Assembly: GCA_002729695.1 (NCBI GenBank)
Contig: PBYQ01000006.1
Coordinates: 62,001 to 126,000 of the forward strand
DNA: 64,000 nt
Reading direction: 5' to 3'
Source: Citromicrobium sp.
GTDB lineage: Bacteria; Pseudomonadota; Alphaproteobacteria; Sphingomonadales; Sphingomonadaceae
Below, piece by piece: positions 36,483-47,227 of this stretch (its first letter is position 1; every line of letters starts with the position of its first letter). The notes under the pieces are model-generated. The model saw only the letters and a list, made by a program, of their open reading frames with translations. It had not been told where the DNA came from and searched no databases. A program made the translations under genes and the position numbers.

Positions 36483-38652
36483 TACGGCTTGTCTTTCGGC
36501 GCTCGCAGTCATTCTTGCGAGTCAGGCGGGTGTTGCACACGCGCAGGATCGCAACGCCAATTCCGAACTCGAAGCGCTGATCCCTGACGAGGCGATCGAC
36601 GATCCGGAAGGCTGGGCAGCCGATGGCGTGCCGCCCGAAGAGCCATCTCCCATCGATGGCCCCGATCCCTTTGCTGGCGAAGATATCGATCTGGCGCCCG
36701 AAAGCCCGCTGGCAGAGGTTCCCGGGCTGACCATCGAATGGCCCGATCCGCTCGAGCTTCCAGACGCCGAACAGATCCCCGACGACGGCTCTGCCGAGTT
36801 CGCCGAGGACAACCCGCTGGAGGCGGGGCCGCTGCTGATCGATCCGCGCGTGGTCAAGTTGACCGATCAGCTGGAACTGGCGTTTCCATCCGAGGAAGGT
36901 GCGTTCCCCCAACTGGATGAGTTCGTCGACCAGTTCCAGATGCTCTCCTCGATCGAGGCGTATGGCGATACCGAGACCAATGTCGGGCAGCTGGGCGCAC
37001 GGGCGCGCGAGGACGAAGAAATCCTCAACCGGTTGCTGCGGGCATATGGCTATTACGATGGCGAGATCATCCGCGAAGTTGGCCCGAACCTGATCGAAGG
37101 TTCGGACGAACGGCCGCAAGTGCGGTTCAACGTCCTGCCCGGCGACCGCTACCGGTTCGGTAACCTCGACCTGGGCGAATTGAACCAGGCCCCCGATTCG
37201 CAGACGCTGAGGAAGGCGTTCGATCTTTATCCCGGCGACTTCGTCGACAGCTACGAAATCCTGTCCGAACGCGCCGATCTCGACACCGCTCTCGGCAATA
37301 ATGGCTTCCCGTTTGCCGAGATGGACGGTCCGGAACTGCTGATCGACCATGCGCGGATCGAAGGCGATCTTACAATGACGGTGCGGCCCAACGGGCAGTA
37401 CAATTTCGGCCAGGTGATTTCGACCAAGCCCGGCTTCCTTTCAGGCAAGCACCTTCAGACAATAGCGCGGTTCGAACCGGGCGACATCTACCAGCGCGAT
37501 CTCGAACTCGATCTGCGTCGTGCGATCATTGCTACCGGGCTGGTGTCTTCGGTCACCATCACGCCCGTCGAGGCGGAAGCGCCCGCGAATGGCGAGCGCG
37601 GCGTGGTCAACATGGAAGTCGGGCTGACCGAGGCGAAACTGCGGACGATTGCGGGCGCGATCGGGTACGGCACCGAGGAAGGTTACCGCCTCGAAGCAAG
37701 CTGGGAACATCGCAACCTGTTCCCGCCCGAAGGTGCGCTGCGGGTGCGCGGCGTCGTCGGTACGCAGGAACAGCTGGCAGGCGTGACCTTCCGCAAGAGC
37801 AATTTCGGCGCGCGCGACCGCGTCCTTACCCTCGATGCGTTTGTCACCACGCTCGACAACAATGCTTTCAATGCCGACACGGCAGGCTTCACCGCAACCT
37901 ACGAGCAGCTGTCGACGCTGCTGTTCCAGAAGCCGTTCAGCTGGAGCATCGGGCTCGAACTGATCGCCTCGGACGAACGGCTGGCCTACGATATCGACAA
38001 GAGTAGTGTCGGCAATCCCAACCCGCCACAGCGGCAGACCTATTTCGTTGCCGCACTCCCCGGTTACGCCCAAATCGACACCAGCGACGATCTGCTCAAC
38101 CCGACCGAGGGGTTCCGTGTGTCGATGCGGGTCTCGCCTGAAATCTCGAACACCAAGGGCATGGAAACGTTCTACCTGCGCAATCAGGCGGACTTCTCCT
38201 ATTACCAGCAAATCGGCGAGGACGGACCGGTTCTTGCGGGCAGGGCAAGGCTCGGCTCGATCACCGGCGCGGCACTCGACAACATTGCGCCTTCGCGCCG
38301 TTTCTTCGCAGGCGGCGGCGGTTCGGTCCGCGGTTATGGCTACCGGGCGATCGGCCCTCGCAATTCCGACAACGATCCGATCGGCGGTCGCTCGCTGCTC
38401 GAATTGTCGGCGGAGGCACGCGTACCGACCCCCTGGTTCAGTGGCGCGTTGCAGGTGGTGCCTTTCGTCGACGCTGGCTCGGTCGGCACCGCCGAATATC
38501 CTGACTTCAAGGACATCCGCATCGGTGCTGGGGTGGGCGTGCGCTACATGACCGGCTTCGGCCCGCTGCGGCTCGATGTCGCAACTCCGCTCAATCCGAG
38601 GCCGGGCGACAGCCCGATCGCGGTCTATGTGTCGCTGGGCCAGGCATTCTGA
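36427..38652 (+). CDS. tamA: TamA-like BamA-family outer-membrane protein
   Basis: A 741-residue Omp85 protein that, with TamB, helps to insert autotransporters or move phospholipids to the outer membrane. A signal peptide ends at AHA (residue 39). An unusual Pro/Asp/Glu-rich stretch covers about residues 40-130. POTRA-like domains and a C-terminal beta-barrel follow, ending in VSLGQAF. The barrel has the family motif [20 protein letters not shown]. Starts at TTG 36418, GTG 36421 or ATG 36427 all fit; the ATG begins the signal peptide cleanly. The gene overlaps bpt and shares one base with tamB. Confidence 0.9.
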   Translation: MPLRAAPAAATRRLPSAASTACLSALAVILASQAGVAHAQDRNANSELEALIPDEAIDDPEGWAADGVPPEEPSPIDGPDPFAGEDIDLAPESPLAEVPGLTIEWPDPLELPDAEQIPDDGSAEFAEDNPLEAGPLLIDPRVVKLTDQLELAFPSEEGAFPQLDEFVDQFQMLSSIEAYGDTETNVGQLGARAREDEEILNRLLRAYGYYDGEIIREVGPNLIEGSDERPQVRFNVLPGDRYRFGNLDLGELNQAPDSQTLRKAFDLYPGDFVDSYEILSERADLDTALGNNGFPFAEMDGPELLIDHARIEGDLTMTVRPNGQYNFGQVISTKPGFLSGKHLQTIARFEPGDIYQRDLELDLRRAIIATGLVSSVTITPVEAEAPANGERGVVNMEVGLTEAKLRTIAGAIGYGTEEGYRLEASWEHRNLFPPEGALRVRGVVGTQEQLAGVTFRKSNFGARDRVLTLDAFVTTLDNNAFNADTAGFTATYEQLSTLLFQKPFSWSIGLELIASDERLAYDIDKSSVGNPNPPQRQTYFVAALPGYAQIDTSDDLLNPTEGFRVSMRVSPEISNTKGMETFYLRNQADFSYYQQIGEDGPVLAGRARLGSITGAALDNIAPSRRFFAGGGGSVRGYGYRAIGPRNSDNDPIGGRSLLELSAEARVPTPWFSGALQVVPFVDAGSVGTAEYPDFKDIRIGAGVGVRYMTGFGPLRLDVATPLNPRPGDSPIAVYVSLGQAF

Positions 38653-41600
38653 TGGCCGACGACGTGGCAACACAAATGCCGGACGAACCGGAAACGCGCG
38701 ACGAGAATACGCGCAAGAAGAGCGTCGGCGGCCGGATAGCGCGCTGGGCGTTCGGCATTCTGGCAGTGCTCGCGCTATTGGTGGCGGGGCTGGTCGCGGG
38801 GCTCAATTCGCCTGTCGGGAAGCGCTGGATCACCGACCAGATCGCCAATCTGGAGCCGCAGAACGGCCTGCGGATCAAGGTCGGGCGGATCGAGGGCAAC
38901 ATCTATGGCGATGCGGTTCTCCACGACCTGACGCTGTCCGATCCCAAGGGCGTGTTCCTGACCGTTCCGCGCGCGGAGATCGACTGGCGCCCGCTCGCCT
39001 GGGCGAACAACCGGCTCGACATTCGCTCGCTGGTAGTCAGACGCGGCGAGTTGAAGCGCTTGCCTGAACTCAACCCGGGCGATCCCGATTCGCCCATGCT
39101 TCCCGGTTTCGACATCGAGATCGGGCATCTGGAACTTGAGAATTTCACTCTGGCGGAAGGCATCGCAGGCGACCAGCGCAGGCGGCTCAATCTCACAGGC
39201 AGCGCCGACGTCCATAATCGCCGCGCGATGGTGAAAGCCGATGGCCGTTTCGACGCGGGCGATCGACTTGTGGTCGACCTGACGGCCGAACCCGATGGCG
39301 ACGTCTTCGACGCAGATGTGCGGGTCGATGCGCCCGCGAACGGCGTCATTACGAGCCTGGCCGGACTGGAAGGGGCGTACGCCGCACGGCTTGCCGGGGA
39401 CGGTACATGGAGCAAGTGGGCGGGCAAGCTGCTCGTCGATCGCGATGGGGAGCGGATCGGACGATTCGATCTGACCGCACGCGACGGGGCCTATGGCGTC
39501 TCGGGTCGGGCCGACACCACACCCTTCCTCAGCGGTATTCCGCAGCGCGCGCTCGGCGCTGATACCCGGATTGAGGCACGCGGGACTTTTGCCGACCGTA
39601 TCCTGGACGGAAAGCTGGAGGTGCTCGGACAGGGTCTAAGCCTGGTGGTCGAAGGTGCGGCCAACCTCGCGGAAAATCGGACCGACGCAGTCCGCTTCGC
39701 TGCCGACCTGCGCGATCCGCAGCTTTTCGGCGACAGCATGCGCTTCGAAGGTGCCAAGGCCAGCGGTACGATCGACGGCTCTTTCCGCAATCTTTCGATC
39801 CCGTTCCAGCTTACTGCCGATCGTTTCGCGGCGGGCTCGGCCACGATCACCGGGATCGCGCAGCAGGGCACCGCAACCTATGACGGCAGCCGCTGGATCG
39901 TCCCCGTGGACGCGAAAATCGGGCGGATCGTTACCGGCAACGAACTTGCCGATCCGCGCCTCCTCAACGGGACGGCCACCGGGAGGCTGGTCTATACCGG
40001 GCGCGAACTGGTTTCCGACATGCTCCGCATCAATTTCCCCGATGCGAGCGCGCAGCTGTCCCTGCGCGGAAATCTTGCCGCGAACCGCTGGGAAGTGCGC
40101 GGACCGGCGGCGGTGAATGGGCTGATGTTCGACCAGGTCGGTCGGGTCAATGCAGGGGGCAGGATCGACTTCGTCTACGATGGCAGGTGGCGCCTCACCG
40201 CAGACGTGCGCGGCCAGGTTCCACGGGTTACCAATGATACGATTGCCAATCTGGCAGGCCCGATACTCGACTTTTCGGGCGGGGTGTCGCTCGCGCAGAA
40301 CGCGCCGATCAATTTCCGCCAAGTGCGCCTCAATTCGCGCAAGCTGAACCTTGTGATCGACGGCCAGGTTGCGCCGGGGACCACGCGCGTTGCCGGTCGT
40401 GGGCGGCAGGCGGATTATGGACCATTTACTGTCGAAGCATCGTTGACGGACAGGGGCCCCGAGGCGGTGCTCGTGTTTGCGGAGCCGCTTCCTGCGGCGG
40501 GCCTGCGCGATGTTCGCGTGGCGCTGAGCCCGATCGAAGAGGGCTTCGCCATTGAGACCGAAGGGGATTCGATGCTCGGCAGGTTCGTCGGCAAGATGGG
40601 CCTCTATTCGCCTGCCGGCGGGCCCACGAGGCTGGCGATCGATTCGCTCACAGTGTCCGAGACGCAGGTCTCTGGCGACATCACGCTGGGCGACGGGGCC
40701 GCGAGTGGCGACCTCGCCCTGTCGGGCGGTGGTCTCGACGGAACGATCAGCCTGTCGCCGCGAGGTGGTGGGCAAGCGTTCGACGTCGATATCGCGGCGA
40801 GGAATGCGAACTTCGGCGGCGCGACCGCGTTGCAGATCGCGATCGCGGACATCAAGGCGAGCGGACTGATTGCCGACGGCAATACGACCATTCAGGGCGA
40901 AGCCGACGCGCAGGGCATAAGCTACGGAAGCCTTTTCATCGGGCGGATGCAGGGCGATGCCAAACTGATCAATGGGCGCGGAACCGTGAACGCCGCCATC
41001 GCGGGACGTCGCGGGCGCGGGTTCGCGCTGCAACTCGCCGCAGACGTGGCACCGGACCGCGTCGCCCTTGCTGCGCGCGGCAACCTGGCCGGGCGCGAGC
41101 TCACCATGCCGCGCCGAGCGATCCTGACCAAGGTCGATGGCGGCGGGTGGGCGCTCGAAAAGTCCCAGATCACTTATGGCGACGGTTTCATTCTTGCAGA
41201 GGGGCAACTCGGTGGCGGCGCGACCCGGCTTGACCTTCGTGCCGAGGACATCCCGCTGTCGGTCGGCGACATCGTGCTCGGCGATGCGGGGCTGGGCGGC
41301 TCGATTTCGGGTTCGATAAGCTACGCCGCGCCTTCGGGCGGGATGCCGACGGGCGACGCACGGGTGAAAGTCGCAGGCTTTACCCGGTCCGGCCTGATCC
41401 TGGCTTCGCGACCGATCGATCTCTCGCTGGTCGCCCGCCTCGATGCCGACAAATTGCAAGCGCGCGCCATACTGGATGACAACAACACGCAAGGCGGGCG
41501 CGTGCAGGCACTGATTTCCAACCTTCCGCGAGACGGTAGCCTAATCGAGCGACTGCAGCGCGGCGACCTGTTTGCACAGTTACGCTACCGCGGGCCGGCC

Positions 41601-42854
41601 CAATCGCTCTGGCGGCTTGCTGCGATCGACCTGCTCGACTTCTCCGGTCCGGTGGCGATCGCGGCCGACGTGCGCGGGACCCTCGAGCGACCGAGGGTGC
41701 GCGGTTCGCTGTCGAGCGACGATCTGCGCGTCCAGAGCGCGATTTCAGGCACCGACATTCGCGACGCGAGCGTGCGCGGAGACTTCGCGGGCTCGCGGCT
41801 CAGGATCAACAGCTTCAAGGGCACCGCGCCCAATGGCGGTGCGGTCAATGGTAGCGGCGTCGTCGACCTCAAGAACCTCGGCGCTGGACGGGGGCCGGAG
41901 ATCGACATTCGCGCAGGCGCGCGCAACGCCCAGTTGGTCGATGCACGTGGCCTCAAAGCCACCGTTACCGGGCCTCTGCGGATCGTCTCGAATGGATCGG
42001 GAGGGACCATCGCCGGGCGTCTCGCAGTCAACCGGGCGAGCTGGAAGCTCGGCGTTGGCGCCGAAACGACCAAGATCCCGACGATTCCCACTCGGGAAGT
42101 CAATCTGCCGCGCGACAGATATCAGTCCGCAGCACCTGGCGCGCCGTGGCGCTTCTTGATCGATGCTCGAGCGCCGAGCCGGGTCGACGTCGACGGGATG
42201 GGGCTCGACAGCGAATGGAGCGCCGACGTGCGCGTGCGAGGCACCACCGACGACATGCGCATCGGCGGCGAAGCCAACCTTATCCGGGGCGATTACACCT
42301 TCGCCGGCGCGCGGTTCGAAGTGACGCGCGGACGTATCGAATTTGATCAGACGGAGGCGATCGATCCGCGGCTGGACATCCAGGCGGAAACCGACGCCGA
42401 CGGCGTGAACGTGACCGTCGGTATCACCGGGAATGCGATGCAGCCGGAGATAAACTTCAGCTCCACCCCCGCGTTGCCGGAAGAGGAAATCCTCTCGCGG
42501 CTGCTATTCGGGGGCTCGATCACGAGCCTGTCGGCGACCGATGCGCTGCAATTGGGTGCGGCGGTCGCTTCGCTGCGCGGCGGCGGCGGCCTCGATCCGA
42601 TCAACCAGTTGAGGAGCGCGATCGGCCTCGATCGCCTGCGGATCGTTTCTGCGGACCCGGTGCTGGGTCGCGGGACGTCGATCGCGCTCGGCAAGAATAT
42701 CGGGCGCAGGTTCTATGTCGAGGTGATTACCGACGGGCAGGGGTACAGCGCGACCGATGCCGAATTCCGCATTACCAGCTGGCTTTCGCTCCTGGCGACG
42801 GTGTCATCCATCGGTCGCAATGGTGTCTCGATCGAGGCGAGCCGCGATTACTAG
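38652..42854 (+). CDS. tamB: Translocation and assembly module protein TamB
   Basis: A 1400-residue AsmA-like bridge protein that spans the periplasm from an inner-membrane anchor to TamA, probably as a hydrophobic beta-groove for lipids. The anchor helix covers about residues 31-52 (WAFGILAVLALLVAGLVAGL). A very long repetitive beta-rich body follows. The conserved C-terminal DUF490 domain has FDQTEAIDPRLDIQAETDAD, PALPEEEILSRLLFGGSITSLS and LDRLRIVSADP. The ATG overlaps the tamA stop by one base, so the two partners are coupled. Confidence 0.93.
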   Translation: MADDVATQMPDEPETRDENTRKKSVGGRIARWAFGILAVLALLVAGLVAGLNSPVGKRWITDQIANLEPQNGLRIKVGRIEGNIYGDAVLHDLTLSDPKGVFLTVPRAEIDWRPLAWANNRLDIRSLVVRRGELKRLPELNPGDPDSPMLPGFDIEIGHLELENFTLAEGIAGDQRRRLNLTGSADVHNRRAMVKADGRFDAGDRLVVDLTAEPDGDVFDADVRVDAPANGVITSLAGLEGAYAARLAGDGTWSKWAGKLLVDRDGERIGRFDLTARDGAYGVSGRADTTPFLSGIPQRALGADTRIEARGTFADRILDGKLEVLGQGLSLVVEGAANLAENRTDAVRFAADLRDPQLFGDSMRFEGAKASGTIDGSFRNLSIPFQLTADRFAAGSATITGIAQQGTATYDGSRWIVPVDAKIGRIVTGNELADPRLLNGTATGRLVYTGRELVSDMLRINFPDASAQLSLRGNLAANRWEVRGPAAVNGLMFDQVGRVNAGGRIDFVYDGRWRLTADVRGQVPRVTNDTIANLAGPILDFSGGVSLAQNAPINFRQVRLNSRKLNLVIDGQVAPGTTRVAGRGRQADYGPFTVEASLTDRGPEAVLVFAEPLPAAGLRDVRVALSPIEEGFAIETEGDSMLGRFVGKMGLYSPAGGPTRLAIDSLTVSETQVSGDITLGDGAASGDLALSGGGLDGTISLSPRGGGQAFDVDIAARNANFGGATALQIAIADIKASGLIADGNTTIQGEADAQGISYGSLFIGRMQGDAKLINGRGTVNAAIAGRRGRGFALQLAADVAPDRVALAARGNLAGRELTMPRRAILTKVDGGGWALEKSQITYGDGFILAEGQLGGGATRLDLRAEDIPLSVGDIVLGDAGLGGSISGSISYAAPSGGMPTGDARVKVAGFTRSGLILASRPIDLSLVARLDADKLQARAILDDNNTQGGRVQALISNLPRDGSLIERLQRGDLFAQLRYRGPAQSLWRLAAIDLLDFSGPVAIAADVRGTLERPRVRGSLSSDDLRVQSAISGTDIRDASVRGDFAGSRLRINSFKGTAPNGGAVNGSGVVDLKNLGAGRGPEIDIRAGARNAQLVDARGLKATVTGPLRIVSNGSGGTIAGRLAVNRASWKLGVGAETTKIPTIPTREVNLPRDRYQSAAPGAPWRFLIDARAPSRVDVDGMGLDSEWSADVRVRGTTDDMRIGGEANLIRGDYTFAGARFEVTRGRIEFDQTEAIDPRLDIQAETDADGVNVTVGITGNAMQPEINFSSTPALPEEEILSRLLFGGSITSLSATDALQLGAAVASLRGGGGLDPINQLRSAIGLDRLRIVSADPVLGRGTSIALGKNIGRRFYVEVITDGQGYSATDAEFRITSWLSLLATVSSIGRNGVSIEASRDY

Positions 42855-43005
42855 GCTTGCAGTCGCGATGTCGGCGGGTAAGGCGCACTTGCCGGACCGG
42901 CAGATGGGGGCGCACGGCTGGGCATGGGGCTTAAAGGTGGACGTATCGACGGCCAGACACCATCTGGCGCGCTAACCCTTCAATCGACGGCTTCTTGACG
43001 GACTT

Positions 43006-44259
43006 ATGGCTTCGACGAACGACCAGCTGCTGGTGTGCGACCTGACCCAAAGCTATTCGCCGCGCGGCGGTGGCGGGGTCAGCACCTACCTCAAGGAAAA
43101 GCGCCGCTACGTACTGGAATCGACAAACCACCGGCTGCTGCAGATCGTCCCCGGCCCGGAAACAAAAGTGGTCGAGGACGGGCGCAGCATCTGGTGCGAG
43201 ATCGCGGCCGGCGGGGTCGAGAACAGCCCGAATTACAGGTTCATCACGGACACCAAGCCGATTCGCGAGGTTCTGGAGCGCTTTCAGCCCGACCTGATCG
43301 AATCGCTGTGCCCGTGGATCTTGCCGTGGACGGCGATCCATTATCGGCGTCGCCATCCAGCCACCGCGCTGGTCGCGGGCTATCATACCGATTTCCCGGA
43401 CGCGCAGGTCTTTCGTGTGGCGGAAAAGCTGTTCGGTCATCAGCTTGCCCGCTTCTGGCGCTGGCAGAGCTGCTGTTACGGCGAGATTACCTATCGCGAG
43501 TTCGACCGCGTCTATTCGCTGGGCGAGACTTCCGCGGCCAATCTGACCCGCATGAAGGTGACCGATCCCGACACCATGTCGCTGGGCGTCCACACCGACA
43601 TCTTTCACCCGGACAAGGCCGATCCCGGCTTTCGCGAAGAAATGGGGCTGGGCCACACCAAGGGGCCGCTGCTGATCTATGCGGGTCGGATCGATTACGA
43701 AAAGGGCGCGGATCAGCTGATCGAGATGTTTCGCAAGCTTCCGCGAGACCTGGATGCAGCTCTCGTGATGTTCGGCGACGGACAACTGACCGAGGAGCTG
43801 AAAGAGGCATCCGCAGGCCTCAACATCGCTTTCCCCGGCTTCATGAGCGATCGGGGCGGACTGGCGCGAGCCCTTGCATCATCCGACATCTACGTCTCGG
43901 CCATGCCCAGCGAAACCTTCGGCATGTCGGTGATCGAGGCCCAGGCCTGCGCATTGCCTGTGGTCGGCGTAGACGCAGGCGCAATGCCGAGCCGGGTTTC
44001 TCCCGAAAACGGAGTGCTGGTGCCGGTCGGCGATACCCAGGCGATGGCGCAGGCGGTGGTCGATGTCTGGCCCGGCAAGGTGCAGGCGATGGGGCAAAAC
44101 GGCCGCGCGCTGGTGGAGCGCGAATACAGCTGGAACGCGACTTTCGACCACCTGTTCAAGACGATCTATCCCAAGGCATTCAAAGCTGCCGAAGCGCGTG
44201 TGCAGCGCGGGCCGCTGGGCTTTCGACCGGTCTATAAATTCTTCAACGGCACCGCATAG
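43006..44259 (+). CDS. Glycosyltransferase family 4 protein
   Basis: A 417-residue GT-B glycosyltransferase. The N-terminal acceptor domain has the glycine-rich loop SPRGGGGVSTYL. The C-terminal donor domain has LLIYAGRIDYEKGADQLIEMF, MFGDGQLTEELKE and the EX7E-type motif SETFGMSVIEAQACALPVVG. It resembles alpha-mannosyl- and sulfoquinovosyl-type transferases, but donor and acceptor cannot be assigned. No transmembrane segment is seen. It lies about 150 bases after tamB and ends eleven bases before a palindrome array. Confidence 0.88.
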   Translation: MASTNDQLLVCDLTQSYSPRGGGGVSTYLKEKRRYVLESTNHRLLQIVPGPETKVVEDGRSIWCEIAAGGVENSPNYRFITDTKPIREVLERFQPDLIESLCPWILPWTAIHYRRRHPATALVAGYHTDFPDAQVFRVAEKLFGHQLARFWRWQSCCYGEITYREFDRVYSLGETSAANLTRMKVTDPDTMSLGVHTDIFHPDKADPGFREEMGLGHTKGPLLIYAGRIDYEKGADQLIEMFRKLPRDLDAALVMFGDGQLTEELKEASAGLNIAFPGFMSDRGGLARALASSDIYVSAMPSETFGMSVIEAQACALPVVGVDAGAMPSRVSPENGVLVPVGDTQAMAQAVVDVWPGKVQAMGQNGRALVEREYSWNATFDHLFKTIYPKAFKAAEARVQRGPLGFRPVYKFFNGTA

Positions 44260-44269
44260 CAATCGGCGG

Positions 44270-44327
44270 CCCTGACAAGAGCTCTTGACTGACAAGAGCT
44301 CTTGACTGTAAAGACCTCTTGTCAGGG
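44270..44327 (+). promoter_or_regulatory. Palindrome array, likely autoregulatory operator and promoter of the XRE module
   Basis: Two perfect 17-base direct repeats (TGACAAGAGCTCTTGAC at 44273-44289 and 44290-44306) each contain the 12-bp palindrome CAAGAGCTCTTG. A third degenerate half-site with CCTCTTGTCA follows at 44315-44324. The outer edges CCCTGACAAGAG and CTCTTGTCAGGG also form an inverted repeat. A plausible promoter is embedded: TTGACT at 44285-44290 and TGTAAA at 44307-44312, 16 bases apart. Binding by the XRE protein encoded just downstream would cover the promoter, which suggests autorepression. Confidence 0.7.
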
Positions 44328-44358
44328 CGATGCACGTCCTGGCGGGAGGACGAGAACG

Positions 44359-44565
44359 TTGAAGAACCGCGTAAAGCACTATCGTGAAGACGCAGGCTGG
44401 AGCCAGGGCGAGTTGGCCCGGCGGCTCGGCGTGTCACGTCAGACGATCAACGCGGTCGAAACCGACAAGTACGATCCGTCCCTCCCATTGGCGCTCCGCA
44501 TGGCAAAGCTGTTTGCCGTGGCGGTGCCTGACCTGTTCATCGACGATTGGGAGCCGCAGCAATGA
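44359..44565 (+). CDS. Small XRE-family transcriptional regulator
   Basis: A 68-residue Cro/C1-type DNA-binding protein consisting of little more than one helix-turn-helix (YREDAGWSQGELARRLGVSRQTINAVETDKYDPSLPLALRMAKLF). It has no effector domain. The start is TTG at 44359, with GGGAGGA nine bases upstream; longer readings run into the palindrome array. It overlaps the following membrane-protein gene by four bases (ATGA). Similar tiny XRE regulators are often paired with membrane proteins. Autoregulation through the array upstream is inferred. Confidence 0.88.
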   Translation: MKNRVKHYREDAGWSQGELARRLGVSRQTINAVETDKYDPSLPLALRMAKLFAVAVPDLFIDDWEPQQ

Positions 44566-45218
44566 CAACCGATACGATCAAGAAGAGGCCGATGTGGCGT
44601 CGCCTGTTGCTGCCGGTGTCCGCCGGGGCACTGGCAGGATTTGTCGCAGCCTTTTCATTCCTCAGCCTGACCGATCTGGCCGCAGGAAGCGGGCTGGGCC
44701 AATCGCGCGAAATCGGGGGCCTGGTCGGCTTGCTGTATGCGGTCACAGGAATAGCGGTGCTGCTCGGCTCGCTGAACCCGGCAGTGGGCGCGAAATTTCT
44801 CAATGTGGAGGATGCCGACGAGTTGCGGGAGCAACGCCGAATGCTGGGCTACAGCTCGGTTGCGCTCATCCTGCTCGGTGGGGCAATGCTGTTGCTGGCG
44901 CTTGGCGGGGAGGGCGCGCCGGTATCCGCTCCGGTCGCGGCGATTGGGGCGATTGTGATGGTGGCGACGGCTGTCGTTCTAAGCATATTGATGAACCGTC
45001 ATACCGACGAGTTGCAACGCGCGCTTTCCAAGGACGCCACCGCCACCGCATTCTATCTTATGCTTGTCATCGGCGGGGGTTGGGCGATCTTTGCCCATCT
45101 GGGGATGACCGCCGGGCCTGCGCCGCTCGACTGGCTCACCATGTTCGCCGCTACCCTGCTGGTGGCTGCATTCTGGCAGACCGCAAGGCGCGGGATGATG
45201 CTTCGCGGACCAAACTGA
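44562..45218 (+). CDS. Six-helix membrane protein partnered with XRE regulator
   Basis: A 218-residue polytopic membrane protein of unknown function. Six hydrophobic segments are visible, beginning LLLPVSAGALAGFVAAFSFL, IGGLVGLLYAVTGIAVLLGS, SSVALILLGGAMLLLALGG, PVAAIGAIVMVATAVVLSIL, ATAFYLMLVIGGGWAIFAHL and DWLTMFAATLLVAAFW. A charged loop (NVEDADELREQRRMLGYS) follows helix 2 and another (NRHTDELQRALSKDA) follows helix 4; the DELxR/DELQR similarity hints at an internal duplication. No catalytic motif is seen. It is coupled to the regulator gene and ends at a strong terminator. Confidence 0.8.
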   Translation: MTTDTIKKRPMWRRLLLPVSAGALAGFVAAFSFLSLTDLAAGSGLGQSREIGGLVGLLYAVTGIAVLLGSLNPAVGAKFLNVEDADELREQRRMLGYSSVALILLGGAMLLLALGGEGAPVSAPVAAIGAIVMVATAVVLSILMNRHTDELQRALSKDATATAFYLMLVIGGGWAIFAHLGMTAGPAPLDWLTMFAATLLVAAFWQTARRGMMLRGPN

Positions 45219-45230
45219 GCGCAAGAAAAA

Positions 45231-45256
45231 GGGCCGCCGGATTGCTCCGGCGGCCC
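45231..45256. terminator. Bidirectional intrinsic terminator
   Basis: A perfect 10-bp stem (45231-45240 with 45247-45256) with a 6-base loop has five A on the left and CTTT on the right. It separates the convergent membrane-protein gene and glnA and can serve both. Confidence 0.9.
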
Positions 45257-45283
45257 CTTTGTATGTGGTCCTACGACAGACGC

Positions 45284-46693
45284 TTACGCGCTGTAGTACA
45301 TGTCGAATTCGACCGGGCACGGCGTGGTTTCGGTGCGCATCACCTCTTCCCACTTGAGCTCGGCGTAGGCTTCGATCTGGTCCTTGGTGAACACGTCGCC
45401 TTTCAGCAGGAATTCGTGGTCCGCTTCCAGCGCCTCCAGCGCCTCGCGCAGCGAACCGCACACGGTCGGCACCTCGGCGAGTTCTGCGGGCGGCAGGTCG
45501 TACAGGTTCTTGTCCATCGCCTCGCCCGGGTGAATCTTGTTCTGGATCCCGTCGAGCCCGGCCATCAGCAGCGCCGAATAGGCGAGGTATGGGTTGGCCA
45601 TCGCATCGGGGAAGCGGAACTCTACGCGCTTCGCCTTGTCGCCTGCGCCGTAGGGAATGCGGCAGGAGGCAGAGCGGTTGCGGGCCGAATAGGCCAGCAG
45701 AACCGGCGCTTCGAAGCCCGGCACCAGACGCTTGTAGCTGTTGGTGGTCGGGTTGGTGAAGGCGTTCAGCGCCTTCGCATGCTTGATGACGCCGCCGATG
45801 TAATAGAGGCAGTTGTCCGAGAGACCCGCATAGCCATTGCCCGCGAAGGTCGGCTTGCCATCGTCCCAGATCGACATGTGGGTGTGCATGCCCGACCCGT
45901 TATCTTCCTTGATCGGCTTGGGCATGAAGGTCGCCGTCTTGCCGTACAGGTGCGCGACCTGATGCACGACGTACTTGTAGATCTGCATCTGGTCGGCGGT
46001 GTGGACCAGCGTCGAGAAGGTCAGGCCAAGCTCGTGCTGCGCCGAGGCGACCTCGTGGTGGTGCTTGTCGCAGTTGAGGCCCATCTCGATCATGGTCGAG
46101 ACCATTTCGGCACGGATGTCGACTGCGCTATCGACCGGCGCAACCGGGAAGTAACCGCCCTTGGCGCGCGGGCGGTGGCCCATGTTGCCCGCATCGTATT
46201 CGCGGCCCGAGTTGGTCGGCAGTTCGATGTCGTCGATCGCAAAGCCCGACCCTGCATAGCCGTCTTCGAAGCGGACGTCGTCGAACATGAAGAACTCGGC
46301 TTCGGGTCCGACGTAGACGGTGTCGCCGATGCCGGTCGACTTGAGATAGTTTTCCGCGCGTTTCGCGGTGGTCCGCGGGTCGCGTGCGTACCAGTCGCCC
46401 GTGTTGGGTTCCACGATGTCGCAGAAGATGATCATCATCGGCGTCGCGCTGAACGGATCGATATAGGTCTGCGACAGGTCGGGCCGCAGGATCATGTCGG
46501 ACTCGTTGATGACCTTCCACCCGGCGATCGACGAACCGTCGAACATCAGGCCGTCTTCCAGCTCATCCTCGCCAAGGAGGCCGGCGACCATGGTAAGGTG
46601 CTGCCATTTGCCCTTGGGATCGGTGAACCGCAGGTCGACCCACTCGATGTCCTGTTCCTTGATCTGCTTGAGTACGTCCTTGGCGTTAGACAT
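45284..46693 (-). CDS. glnA: Glutamine synthetase type I
   Basis: A 469-residue dodecameric enzyme making glutamine from glutamate and ammonia. Key blocks are [10 protein letters not shown], the metal-binding [24 protein letters not shown] and [19 protein letters not shown]. The adenylylation site is Tyr398 in KNLYDLPP, so activity should be controlled by GlnE. It lies 59 bases downstream of glnB on the same strand, the common alphaproteobacterial glnBA order. Confidence 0.97.
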   Translation of the reverse strand: MSNAKDVLKQIKEQDIEWVDLRFTDPKGKWQHLTMVAGLLGEDELEDGLMFDGSSIAGWKVINESDMILRPDLSQTYIDPFSATPMMIIFCDIVEPNTGDWYARDPRTTAKRAENYLKSTGIGDTVYVGPEAEFFMFDDVRFEDGYAGSGFAIDDIELPTNSGREYDAGNMGHRPRAKGGYFPVAPVDSAVDIRAEMVSTMIEMGLNCDKHHHEVASAQHELGLTFSTLVHTADQMQIYKYVVHQVAHLYGKTATFMPKPIKEDNGSGMHTHMSIWDDGKPTFAGNGYAGLSDNCLYYIGGVIKHAKALNAFTNPTTNSYKRLVPGFEAPVLLAYSARNRSASCRIPYGAGDKAKRVEFRFPDAMANPYLAYSALLMAGLDGIQNKIHPGEAMDKNLYDLPPAELAEVPTVCGSLREALEALEADHEFLLKGDVFTKDQIEAYAELKWEEVMRTETTPCPVEFDMYYSA

Positions 46694-46752
46694 AGTGCTC
46701 CTTTCGGATGGTAACTGGCAGCGGATGCCGCGTGGATGGTTGCGAAACGGTC

Positions 46753-47187
<435 letters not shown>

Positions 47188-47227
47188 TCATTGCGTGAAA
47201 AGGCGCAAATGAGAGCGATTGTGCCGA

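Noticed and set aside
39636..41492. Open frame of 618 codons opposite tamB
   Set aside because: No recognisable domains; tamB is strongly supported on the plus strand.
42855..43005. Short frame (about 35 codons) between tamB and the glycosyltransferase
   Set aside because: No ribosome-binding site and a composition typical of random GC-rich DNA.
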